Origin: Lentzea cavernae
GTDB taxonomy: Bacteria > Actinomycetota > Actinomycetes > Mycobacteriales > Pseudonocardiaceae
DNA: 64,000 nt
Direction: 5' to 3'
NCBI RefSeq assembly: GCF_014653695.1
Contig: NZ_BNAR01000007.1
Span: 186,001 to 250,000, forward strand
Below are positions 24,875 to 31,743 of the stretch, in pieces. The notes under the pieces were generated by a model. It was given only the letters and a program-made list of their open reading frames with translations, ran no database searches and was not told the origin of the DNA. The first letter of the stretch is position 1, and the number at the start of each line of letters is the position of its first letter. Position numbers and translations under genes: made by a program.

Positions 24875-24925
24875 AACTGCCTCCATTGGAAGAGCGAACG
24901 GTCGTTAACTAGGCACCATACCGGC

Positions 24926-24943
24926 GGCTACCGGGCGGTAATC
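24926..24943. promoter_or_regulatory. 18-bp palindrome shared by acyl-CoA genes, site 1
   Basis: GGCTACC-GGGC-GGTAATC lies in the divergent region between the thiolase and epimerase genes. It matches the GGTTACT-N4-AGTAACC pattern at the ccr promoter in 10 of 14 arm positions. Members of the set lie at 25501, 33548, 39622 and 50894. Confidence 0.5.
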
Positions 24944-24999
24944 GTGTGAGACCCCGCACAGGAGCACCTGCACCGATCACGTGGATACCCTTCCCCACC

Positions 25000-25440
25000 A
25001 TGAACGCAGAACTCGCTCGATTCGTGACCGCGATCGACCACGTGGGCATCGCGGTGCCCGACCTCGACGTGGCCATCGCGTTCTACCGCGACAACTTCGG
25101 CCTCGAAGTGGCCCACGAAGAGGTGAACGAGGAGCAGGGCGTGCGCGAGGCGATGCTGCACGCGCCCGGCGACCACGGCGGCACCGCGATCCAGCTGCTG
25201 GCGCCGCTGAACGAGGACTCGACGATCGCCAAGTTCATCGGCCGCTCCGGCCCCGGCCTGCAGCAGCTCGCCTACCGGGTGTCCGATGTGGACGTCGCGG
25301 CGGACGCGCTGCGGGCGAAGGGCCTGCGCCTGCTCTACGACGCGGCCAAGCGCGGCACGTCGGACAGCCGGGTCAACTTCGTGCACCCCAAGGACGCGGG
25401 CGGCGTGCTCATCGAGCTGGTCGAGCCCGCGAAGCACTGA
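25000..25440 (+). CDS. mce: methylmalonyl-CoA/ethylmalonyl-CoA epimerase
   Basis: A 146-residue vicinal-oxygen-chelate protein. IDHVGIAV near the N-terminus, with its metal-ligand His, and the repeat QLAYRVSDVDVAADALRAKG in the second half, together with FVHPKDAGGVLIELVEP, identify it as methylmalonyl-CoA epimerase, which also epimerises ethylmalonyl-CoA. The ATG at 25000 gives the standard family N-terminus. It is transcribed away from the thiolase and lies just upstream of ccr, whose product it would pass on to Ecm. Confidence 0.95.
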   Translation: MNAELARFVTAIDHVGIAVPDLDVAIAFYRDNFGLEVAHEEVNEEQGVREAMLHAPGDHGGTAIQLLAPLNEDSTIAKFIGRSGPGLQQLAYRVSDVDVAADALRAKGLRLLYDAAKRGTSDSRVNFVHPKDAGGVLIELVEPAKH

Positions 25441-25500
25441 CCGCGACGAGCCCGGTCCGGTGAATGCGCGTGGCATCCCTCACAAGCGGGATTCTGAATC

Positions 25501-25518
25501 GGTTACTGCTGAGTAACC
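25501..25518. promoter_or_regulatory. 18-bp palindrome shared by acyl-CoA genes, site 2 (best copy)
   Basis: GGTTACT-GCTG-AGTAACC has perfect 7-bp arms and lies 45 bp before the ccr start codon. This is the most symmetrical member of the set and is where a TetR- or GntR-type regulator would bind. Confidence 0.65.
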
Positions 25519-25562
25519 TCCGGCAACCTGCGACTATCCCTCACTAGGGAAGGAATGCCGCC

Positions 25563-26876
25563 GTGCAGAAGATCCTTGACGCGATCCTGGCCGACGAGCT
25601 GGACGCGATCGGTTCCTTGGACGTTCCGGAGAGCTATCGGGGCGTGACCGTGCACGCGGACGAGGCCGACATGTTCTCGGGCCTCGAGACGCGGGACAAA
25701 GACCCGCGCAAGTCGCTGCACGTCGACGAGGTCGCGACGCCGGAGCTCGGTCCGGGCGAGGCCCTGGTCGCCGTCATGGCGTCCGCGATCAACTACAACA
25801 CCGTGTGGACCTCGATCTTCGAGCCGGTGTCCACGTTCGGCTTCCTGCGCAAGCTGGGCGGCCGCCACGACCTGCCGTATCACGTCGTGGGATCGGACCT
25901 GGCCGGCGTCGTCGTGCGCACCGGCCCCGGCGTCACCGCGTGGAAGCCGGGCGACCGCGTCGTGGCGCACTGCCTGGACGTGCCGCTGGAGGCGCCGGAC
26001 GGGCACAACGACACGATGCTCGACCCCCAGCAGCGGATCTGGGGCTTCGAGACGAACTTCGGCGGCCTCGCGGACCTCGCGCTGGTGAAGTCGAACCAGC
26101 TGATGCCGATGCCGAAGCACCTCACTTGGGAGGAGGCGGCGTCGCCGGGCCTGGTGAACTCCACGGCGTACCGCCAGCTGGTGTCGACCAACGGCGCGAA
26201 CATGAAGCAGGGCGACACCGTGCTGATCTGGGGCGCGTCCGGCGGACTCGGTTCTTACGCCACGCAGTTCGCGTTGAACGGCGGCGCGACGCCGATCTGC
26301 GTCGTCTCCTCGCCGGAGAAGGCGGAGATCGTCCGTTCGATGGGCGCCGAACTGATCATCGACCGTTCCGCCGAGGGCTACAAGTTCTGGAAGGACGAGC
26401 ACGAGCAGGACCCGCGCGAGTGGAAGCGGTTCGGCGCCCGCATCCGCGAGCTGACCGGCGGCGAGGACCCGGACATCGTGTTCGAGCACCCCGGCCGTGA
26501 GACGTTCGGCGCGTCGGTGTTTGTGGCGCGCAAGGGCGGCAAGATCGTGACGTGCGCGTCGACCTCCGGGTACATGCACCAGTACGACAACCGCTACCTC
26601 TGGATGAACCTGAAGTCGATCATCTCCTCGCACTTCGCGAACTACCGCGAGGCGTGGGAGGCGAACCGCTTGATCGCCAAGGGAAAGATCCACCCGACGG
26701 TGTCCAAGGTGTACTCAATGGACGAAACGGGCCAGGCAGCGCACGACGTCCACCGCAACGCGCACCAGGGCAAGGTCGGCGTGCTCTGCCTTGCGCCGGA
26801 AGAAGGTCTTGGTGTGCTTGATCACGAACTGCGCGCGCAACACCTCACGGCCATCAACCGATTCCGGGGTGTGTGA
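25563..26876 (+). CDS. ccr: crotonyl-CoA carboxylase/reductase
   Basis: A 437-residue zinc-free medium-chain dehydrogenase/reductase. The NYN segment (77-79), Phe162-Glu163 in IWGFETNFGG and His357 in SSHFANY correspond to the CO2-binding residues of characterised Ccr enzymes; the Phe-Glu and His positions keep the published spacing. The NADPH-binding stretch is IWGASGGLGSYATQ. It makes (2S)-ethylmalonyl-CoA from crotonyl-CoA, CO2 and NADPH, for C2 assimilation or polyketide extender units. The GTG start follows GAAGGA. An operator-like palindrome lies upstream. Confidence 0.97.
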   Translation: MQKILDAILADELDAIGSLDVPESYRGVTVHADEADMFSGLETRDKDPRKSLHVDEVATPELGPGEALVAVMASAINYNTVWTSIFEPVSTFGFLRKLGGRHDLPYHVVGSDLAGVVVRTGPGVTAWKPGDRVVAHCLDVPLEAPDGHNDTMLDPQQRIWGFETNFGGLADLALVKSNQLMPMPKHLTWEEAASPGLVNSTAYRQLVSTNGANMKQGDTVLIWGASGGLGSYATQFALNGGATPICVVSSPEKAEIVRSMGAELIIDRSAEGYKFWKDEHEQDPREWKRFGARIRELTGGEDPDIVFEHPGRETFGASVFVARKGGKIVTCASTSGYMHQYDNRYLWMNLKSIISSHFANYREAWEANRLIAKGKIHPTVSKVYSMDETGQAAHDVHRNAHQGKVGVLCLAPEEGLGVLDHELRAQHLTAINRFRGV

Positions 26877-26887
26877 CCTTCCGGGGT

Positions 26888-26901
26888 TACCCGAACGGGT
26901 A
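26888..26901. promoter_or_regulatory. interrupted palindrome before the coiled-coil gene
   Basis: TACCCG-AA-CGGGTA lies 11 bp after the ccr stop and 12 bp before the next start codon. It could be a weak hairpin or an operator; nothing else supports either reading. Confidence 0.25.
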
Positions 26902-26912
26902 GCGTGAGGGGC

Positions 26913-28481
26913 ATGGGCCTCGCCGACGACCGTGACCTCGTCCCACTGGGATCCGGCTTCGACATCGTCAAGCGCGGGTATGACCGCAACCAGGTCGAGG
27001 ATCATCTCGAACGCCTCGACTCGGACCTGCGACTGCTCGCCGCCGACCGCGATGCCGCCGTGTCCCAGACGTCCGATCTGGCGCGCCAGCTGGAAGCCGC
27101 ACGCTCGGAGATCACCGAGATGCGCAACCAGGTCGAGCGCCTGTCACTGCCGCCGACGACGCTGGAGGGGCTCTCCGAGCGCCTCCAGCGCATGCTGCGG
27201 CTGGCCCAGGACGAGGCCAACGAGATCAAGGCCCGTGCCGAAGCCGAGGGCGGGCACATCCGCGCCAAGGCAGAAGCCGACGCGGGTGTGCTGCGCCAGC
27301 GCTACGAGAAGCTCATCGCCGAGCTCGACGAGCGCCGCGCCACCATGGAGACCGAGCACAAGAGCGTGCTAGAGACCGCGCGCAACGAGGCGGAGAAGAT
27401 CGTCTCCGAGGCGGAGTCCGCCGCCCGCAAGATCGCCGACGAGTCCGAGCAGCGCCGCGTGACCGTCGAAGAGGACTTCGAGATCGCAATGGCCGCCCGC
27501 CGCTCCGAGGCCATGGCCACCCTCGCCACCCAGGAGGCCACCTCCAAGGGCGAGGCGGACCGCCGCATGCGCGAGGCCGCCGAGGAAGCCGCCCGGGTCC
27601 GCGCCGCCATCGCGGCAGAACAGGCCGCCTCCAAGGCCGACGCCGAACGCCGCGTCCGCGAGGCCACCGAAGAGGCCAACCGCCGCCGCCACGACTCCGT
27701 CACCGAGGCCACCGCCCGCATCCAGGAGGCGACCGACGAGTCGAACCGCCGCGTGCGCGAGGCCACCGAGGAGGCCAACCGCCGCACCACCGCCGCCACC
27801 CAGCGCGTCGAACAGCTCCGCAACCTCCGCAACCGCCTCTCGCACCAGCTCCACAACGTGCGGACGGCGCTGCAGGAGGTCGTGCCGCTGCTCGACCCGG
27901 TGGAGGAGGAGAAGCCTCCGGCCGCACCCTCGCAGGGCGGTCCGGCTCAGGGTGCTCCCGCGCAGGGTGGTTCCGCGCAGGGTGGTTCCGCGCAGGGTGG
28001 TTCCGCTCCCGCGCAGGGTGGTTCCGCTCCCGCGCAGGGTGGTTCCGCTCCCGCGCAGGGTGGTTCCGCTCCCGCGCAGGGTGCTCCTGTGCAGGGCGGT
28101 CCGGTGCAGGGCTCTTCGTCACAGGGCGGCGCTCCGGCGCAGGCTCCGGCCCAGGCCAAGCCCGTTCCTGCTCAGCCCGCTGCCTCCCAGTCCGCGGGTG
28201 CCCAGTCCGCGCCGCAGGCACCGGCTCCTCAGTCACAGCCTGCCGTCGCACCTCAGGCACAGCCGCAGGCTCCCGCACAGGCTGCTGCGTCGCCGCAGGC
28301 TGCCGCAGCACCGAACAAGCCCGCGCAGGCACCCCAGTCCCCGGCGCCGCAGACCCAGTCGGGTCAGGCGCAATCGGGTCAGAACCCGGCACCGCAGGCC
28401 CCCGCGAAGCAGGCCCAGTCGCCGCAGATCGACGGCCCCACGGCCAAGCTCGCGCGCCCGCAGCCGGCCAAGAAGTCCTGA
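26913..28481 (+). CDS. Scy/FilP-like DivIVA-domain coiled-coil protein
   Basis: A 522-residue cytoskeletal-type protein. Residues 1-55 (FDIVKRGYDRNQVEDHLERL) resemble the DivIVA N-terminal motif. Residues ~50-330 are a long coiled coil made of repeating heptads with many Glu/Arg/Ala (for example REATEEANRRTTAATQRVEQ). The last ~190 residues are a disordered Gln/Pro/Ala/Gly tail with tandem repeats. In Streptomyces coelicolor Scy (SCO5397) and FilP (SCO5396) sit next to the epimerase and thiolase genes, as here. It probably organises the tip-growth apparatus. The ATG at 26913 follows GTGAGGGG. GenBank often misnames this family cellulose-binding protein. Confidence 0.85.
   Translation: MGLADDRDLVPLGSGFDIVKRGYDRNQVEDHLERLDSDLRLLAADRDAAVSQTSDLARQLEAARSEITEMRNQVERLSLPPTTLEGLSERLQRMLRLAQDEANEIKARAEAEGGHIRAKAEADAGVLRQRYEKLIAELDERRATMETEHKSVLETARNEAEKIVSEAESAARKIADESEQRRVTVEEDFEIAMAARRSEAMATLATQEATSKGEADRRMREAAEEAARVRAAIAAEQAASKADAERRVREATEEANRRRHDSVTEATARIQEATDESNRRVREATEEANRRTTAATQRVEQLRNLRNRLSHQLHNVRTALQEVVPLLDPVEEEKPPAAPSQGGPAQGAPAQGGSAQGGSAQGGSAPAQGGSAPAQGGSAPAQGGSAPAQGAPVQGGPVQGSSSQGGAPAQAPAQAKPVPAQPAASQSAGAQSAPQAPAPQSQPAVAPQAQPQAPAQAAASPQAAAAPNKPAQAPQSPAPQTQSGQAQSGQNPAPQAPAKQAQSPQIDGPTAKLARPQPAKKS
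27962..28075 (+). repeat. in-frame minisatellite in the coiled-coil gene's tail
   Basis: Two 15-bp units (GCAGGGTGGTTCCGC at 27962-27976 and 27977-27991) are followed by four 21-bp units (27992-28012, 28013-28033, 28034-28054, 28055-28075). The longer unit adds CTCCCGC to the shorter. Both keep the reading frame and encode AQGGS and AQGGSAP repeats. The number of units should be prone to slippage. Confidence 0.9.
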
Positions 28482-28506
28482 TACCGCAACGCCCGCCAGG
28501 CTGACG

Positions 28507-28535
28507 CAGGGGTCCCCCGCCCAGGGGGACCCCTG
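28507..28535. terminator. strong bidirectional terminator
   Basis: A perfect 12-bp stem (CAGGGGTCCCCC at 28507-28518 with GGGGGACCCCTG at 28524-28535) and a 5-base loop, followed by AATTTAATTA. It separates the coiled-coil gene from the convergent histidine-phosphatase gene. Confidence 0.85.
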
Positions 28536-28617
28536 AATTTAATTATCCCAGCTGACACCGACAATTTCGTGTCCTCGCAGGTCAGCACACGTCTACGGGT
28601 CAAAGCGCGCAGTTCGA

Positions 28618-28751
28618 CGCAGGTCTCGCGGGTCCTCGTAGGTCTCGCGGGTCAGCGCAGGTCTCGCGGATCGGCGCAGGTCTCGCGGATCGGCGCAGGT
28701 CTCGCGGATCGGCGCACGACCCAGCAGATCAGCGCACGACCCCGCGGTTCC
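28618..28751. repeat. 19-bp tandem repeat array in intergenic DNA
   Basis: Seven consecutive units of about 19 bp. Units 3-5 (28656-28712) are identical (CGCAGGTCTCGCGGATCGG), units 1-2 differ at 3-5 bases, and units 6-7 are more diverged and 19-20 bp long. The period is not a multiple of three, so it is not protein-driven. It lies in the 287-bp gap between the terminator and the end of the histidine-phosphatase gene. More degenerate units extend back to about 28575. Confidence 0.85.
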
Positions 28752-28768
28752 GCACACATCCGGGCGAG

Positions 28769-29305
28769 TCAGCGCAAAACCTCGTAGACCGCCGGCATCG
28801 GCATCGGCATCGCCCGGCACGACTCCCAATCCGCCTCCAGCCCCACCGCAATCAACGCACGCGACAGGAACGTCCCGTGCGACCCCACCACCACAGTCGC
28901 GTCCGGATACTCCACAGCCATGCGCGCCAACGCTTTCCCAGCCCGAACCGTCACCGCGTCGAGACTCTCCCCCACCCCGTGCACCAACCCCGGCCGAGCC
29001 CAACTGCGGGCATAGGACATCTCCCAGTCCGCACTCGGCAGCAGCCCCGACTCCCACTCCCGCAGCTCAGGCCACGTCGTCACCGCAAGCCCCAGCGCCT
29101 CAGCGGCCGGCCTGACCGTCTGCACCGCCCGCAGCTGCGGGCTCGACAGCACCGCCACCGGCGCATACGCCACAAGTCGAGAAACCAACCCCTCCGCCGC
29201 CTCCAGGCCCGCAGCAGTCAGCGGGCGATCATCATCGTCGAGCACACCGAAGCGCGGCGGAACGGATTGCGCGTGGCGCACCAATACGATTCGTGTGGTC
29301 ACCAC
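28769..29305 (-). CDS. histidine phosphatase (phosphoglycerate mutase-like) family protein
   Basis: A 178-residue protein with the RHG-type motif VLVRHAQSVP at the N-terminus (catalytic His) and the second conserved histidine in VVVGSHGTFLSRAL. It belongs to the histidine phosphatase superfamily branch 1; the substrate is unknown and may be a sugar phosphate, ADP-ribose derivative or other small phosphate. The start is one of two adjacent GTG codons (29305 or 29302). It is divergent from the acetyltransferase gene, with 19 bp between the starts, and its 3' end abuts the 19-bp repeat array. Confidence 0.85.
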   Translation of the reverse strand: MVTTRIVLVRHAQSVPPRFGVLDDDDRPLTAAGLEAAEGLVSRLVAYAPVAVLSSPQLRAVQTVRPAAEALGLAVTTWPELREWESGLLPSADWEMSYARSWARPGLVHGVGESLDAVTVRAGKALARMAVEYPDATVVVGSHGTFLSRALIAVGLEADWESCRAMPMPMPAVYEVLR

Positions 29306-29324
29306 ACCATCTTGGGGGAACAGG

Positions 29325-29867
29325 ATGTTCGTGAAACCGCTCGGCGCCGACGCCGAGCTCAGGCCGTTGGAACCGTGGCAGGCCGAGGAGTTCTTCGCGC
29401 ACATGGAGCGCGGACGTGAGTTCATCGGGCAGCACATCGGGTTCGCGGACAGGGCGAAAGACCTGGAAAGCGCGCGCGAACTCCTGCAGGGCTACGCGGA
29501 CAAGGCCGCGAGCGACACCGGGCGGATCTTCGGCATCTGGCTCGACGGCGAGCTCGTCGGCGGGGTGCTGTTCCGCGTGATGGACGTCCCGCAGGGGCGG
29601 GCGGAGGTCGGGTGCTGGCTGGAGCCCGCCGCGACCGGCAGGGGGTTGATCACGCGGGCGTCGAAGGTGTTGATCGACTGGGCGATTCGCGAGCGCGGCG
29701 TGCATCGGGTTGAGTGGCAGGTGTCGTCGGAGAACGCGCCCAGCATCGCGGTCGCGCGGCGGCTCGGGATGAGCAGGGACGGGGTGCTGCGCTCGTACTT
29801 CCTGCACCGCGGGGTTCGCCAGGACCTCGAGGTGTGGTCGGTGCTGGCGCCGGAGTGGGAGAGCTGA
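29325..29867 (+). CDS. GNAT-family N-acetyltransferase (RimJ/RimL type)
   Basis: A 180-residue acetyltransferase. The RimJ/RimL-type layout shows in LRPLEPWQAEEFFAHMERG near the N-terminus, GCWLEPAATGRGLITRASK (acetyl-CoA binding, R/Q-x-x-G-x-G/A-like) and VEWQVSSENAPSIAVARRLG. The family acetylates N-terminal amines of ribosomal proteins or small amines. The ATG at 29325 follows GGGGGAA. Its TGA overlaps the next ATG (TGATG), so it is coupled to the hydrolase gene. Confidence 0.88.
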   Translation: MFVKPLGADAELRPLEPWQAEEFFAHMERGREFIGQHIGFADRAKDLESARELLQGYADKAASDTGRIFGIWLDGELVGGVLFRVMDVPQGRAEVGCWLEPAATGRGLITRASKVLIDWAIRERGVHRVEWQVSSENAPSIAVARRLGMSRDGVLRSYFLHRGVRQDLEVWSVLAPEWES

Positions 29868-30559
29868 TGGACGACCTGGTGCTGCTGCACGCCTTTCCGC
29901 TCGACGCGCGGATGTGGGACGTGCCGGGCGCGCTGACGCCGTCGTTGCGCGGCCACGGCGAACCCGACCTCGACACCGCCGCGGCACAGGTCCTAGCCGT
30001 GCTGGACGAACGCGGGCTCGGCACCGTCGTGCTCGGCGGCTGCTCGATGGGCGGTTACGTGGCGATGGCACTGCTCCGGCGCGCGCCGGAACGCGTCAAG
30101 GGCCTGGTCTTCGTCGACACCAAGCACACCGCGGACGCTCCGGAAGCGGTCGAGACCCGGCACGCCATGGCCGACCGCGTCGAACGCGAGGGCGTCGGCG
30201 AGTGGCTGGCGGACGCGATGCTGCCGAACCTGCTCGCACCGGACGCCTCGGACACGGCACGGGCGTTGGTGCGCACCATGATCCTCGAGCAGCGCGCCGA
30301 GGACGTGGCGTGGTGGCAGCGCGCGATGGCGAAGCGGCCGGACTCGACGGACGTGCTGGAGTCGCTGGACGTCCCGTCGCTGGTGCTCGTGGGCGAACAC
30401 GACAAGCTCACGCCGCCCGACGTGGCCGCGAAGCTCGCGGTGACGCTCCGCCGCTCCACCAGCGAACGCATCGAGAACGTCGGGCACCTGCCGCCCGTCG
30501 AGCAGCCGGACGAGTTCCGCGCCCGCCTCGAACGGTGGCGCGTGCAGGTGGGGCTCTAG
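29867..30559 (+). CDS. alpha/beta-fold hydrolase
   Basis: A 230-residue hydrolase. Nucleophile motif GGCSMGGYVAM (GxSxG), acid in LVGEHDKLTPP and histidine in VGHLPPVEQP form a complete triad; the N-terminal LLHAFPLDARMWDVP supplies the oxyanion loop. It belongs to a small esterase or lactonase-like subgroup; substrate unknown. Its stop TAG is shared, as the palindrome CTAG, with the convergent gene. Confidence 0.85.
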   Translation: MDDLVLLHAFPLDARMWDVPGALTPSLRGHGEPDLDTAAAQVLAVLDERGLGTVVLGGCSMGGYVAMALLRRAPERVKGLVFVDTKHTADAPEAVETRHAMADRVEREGVGEWLADAMLPNLLAPDASDTARALVRTMILEQRAEDVAWWQRAMAKRPDSTDVLESLDVPSLVLVGEHDKLTPPDVAAKLAVTLRRSTSERIENVGHLPPVEQPDEFRARLERWRVQVGL

Positions 30560-30855
30560 CGGCGGCGCGCGGTCGGCCCTCGCCGGCCGCGCGAGTCCCA
30601 GCACGCCTGGTGCCAGTGCCGGCGTTCCTCGACCGAACCCGACTCCTCCGCGGGCCACGCGACGACGTGCGCGACGCCGGGGCGGATCTCGTGGTCGCAG
30701 CCGGGGCAGCGGTAGGTCTTCTGCGCCTGCGAGCCGGAGATGGCGCGGACCAGCCAGTCTCCGTCCGGGCCTGACTCCGCGCGTGCCCAGCCGACGCCAC
30801 CGCCGAGAGGTCGGTGGTCTTCTGGCTTGGGGCTGTTACGACGTGGCACGGCCAC
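30556..30855 (-). CDS. conserved actinobacterial zinc-binding protein (often annotated ATP/GTP-binding)
   Basis: A 99-residue basic protein. PRRNSPKPEDHRPLGGG near the N-terminus, DGDWLVRAISGS, then CPGCDHEIRPGVAHVV and HWHQACW give a CxxC...H...HxxxC zinc-binding layout. It matches a small actinobacterial family commonly mislabelled ATP/GTP-binding protein; no P-loop is present. Start at GTG 30855 or GTG 30849. It is divergent from the FmdB gene, with 27 bp between the starts. Confidence 0.8.
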   Translation of the reverse strand: MAVPRRNSPKPEDHRPLGGGVGWARAESGPDGDWLVRAISGSQAQKTYRCPGCDHEIRPGVAHVVAWPAEESGSVEERRHWHQACWDSRGRRGPTARRR

Positions 30856-30882
30856 ACGGTAATGCGCTCGTAGAATCAGTCC

Positions 30883-31089
30883 GTGCCGACCTACGAGTTC
30901 CGCTGCCGAACCTGCGAAGACACCTTCGACGTGCAGCGTCCGATGAGCGAGTCGTCCTCGCCCGCCTCTTGTCCCGCGGGCCATCCGGACACGGTGAAGC
31001 TGCTGTCCATGGCCGGGATCGGCGGCACGCAGCAGGCCGCGCCCGGTGGTGGCGGCGGTGGGTGCTGCGGTGGCGGCTGCTGCGGTTAG
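30883..31089 (+). CDS. FmdB-family zinc-ribbon protein
   Basis: A 68-residue protein. MPTYEFRCRTCEDTFDVQ with a CxxC, and CPAGH later, match the CxxC_CxxC_SSSS (FmdB) putative regulatory family; the second CxxC is replaced here by a single Cys. The tail is GGGGGGCCGGGCCG, which is longer and richer in Gly/Cys than usual. Function unknown. The GTG start has no strong ribosome-binding site, and its 3' end overlaps the convergent lipoprotein gene by 4 bp. Confidence 0.82.
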   Translation: MPTYEFRCRTCEDTFDVQRPMSESSSPASCPAGHPDTVKLLSMAGIGGTQQAAPGGGGGGCCGGGCCG

Positions 31090-31700
31090 GCCGTCTCGCG
31101 GTCGATCATCACTTCGGCGATCTTGCGACCCTGGTCGCAGACGCTGCCGAACTTGCCGCTCGAGTCGATGATGATGATCCCGAGCCCGCCCCCGGAGTAG
31201 GGCAGCGTCAGCACGCACGACGGTTCGACGTCCGGCTCGTCGGAGCGGTCCAGGTACGCGACCTTGTGCTCCTTCACGTCCCACTCGCCGGTGGTGCGCT
31301 CGATGGTGATCTGCTTGGCCTCGCGGTACCGCAGCGAGACACCGACCTCGACGTCGTCGACCTTCGTCGTCCACCGGCAGGACTCTTCGAACGTCGAGTC
31401 GTAGTTGATCTGCGTGGGCGGCGTCTCGGCCTTGCCGCCGGGGTAGGGCAGGTCGGTCCACTTCAGCTTGGCGCAGACGGGCGTGATCTCGCCGTCGACC
31501 GGCGAGGTCTCCGGGTCCTCCGACGCGCTCGGGTCCGTGCTGGGATCCGTGCTCGGGTCGGTGGAGCCGTCCTGGCCCTCCTGGTCGAACGGCGAGGTGA
31601 CGTCGAGTGGCTTCTGCGCGACAGGACTGCCCTCAACGGTCGCCCGCGCACAGCCGGACGCGAGCACGAGGACAGCCAACAGGAGCACCAGTCGACGCAT
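31086..31700 (-). CDS. DUF3558 lipoprotein
   Basis: A 204-residue lipoprotein. The signal peptide ends in a lipobox ASGC (Cys17). Residues ~44-66 contain TDPSTDPSTDPS repeats and then acidic residues, a spacer typical of exported lipoproteins. The mature domain with CAKLKWTDLPYPG and CRWTTKVDDVEVGVSLRYR matches DUF3558, found only in actinobacteria and often near export genes. Function unknown; it should sit on the outer face of the membrane. A second DUF3558 gene lies at 39697-40719. Confidence 0.85.
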   Translation of the reverse strand: MRRLVLLLAVLVLASGCARATVEGSPVAQKPLDVTSPFDQEGQDGSTDPSTDPSTDPSASEDPETSPVDGEITPVCAKLKWTDLPYPGGKAETPPTQINYDSTFEESCRWTTKVDDVEVGVSLRYREAKQITIERTTGEWDVKEHKVAYLDRSDEPDVEPSCVLTLPYSGGGLGIIIIDSSGKFGSVCDQGRKIAEVMIDRETA

Positions 31701-31743
31701 GGCACCACCATGCCAGACACGACATGGTGCCCCTGTGAGCGGC

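Noticed and set aside
24874-24886. ATG 24886 as the thiolase start
   Set aside because: GGAGG lies directly after this ATG and at the right distance for GTG 24874, so the ATG is probably part of the leader. The same argument moves ecm from 50879 to 50864.
28618-28751. CRISPR array
   Set aside because: Repeats are contiguous with no spacers, the unit is only 19 bp and no cas genes are nearby.
28593-29057. Minus-strand frame over the 19-bp array and the histidine phosphatase 3' end
   Set aside because: The 19-bp period breaks the frame, giving RETCADPRDLRR-like repeat peptides; it is a shadow of the array.
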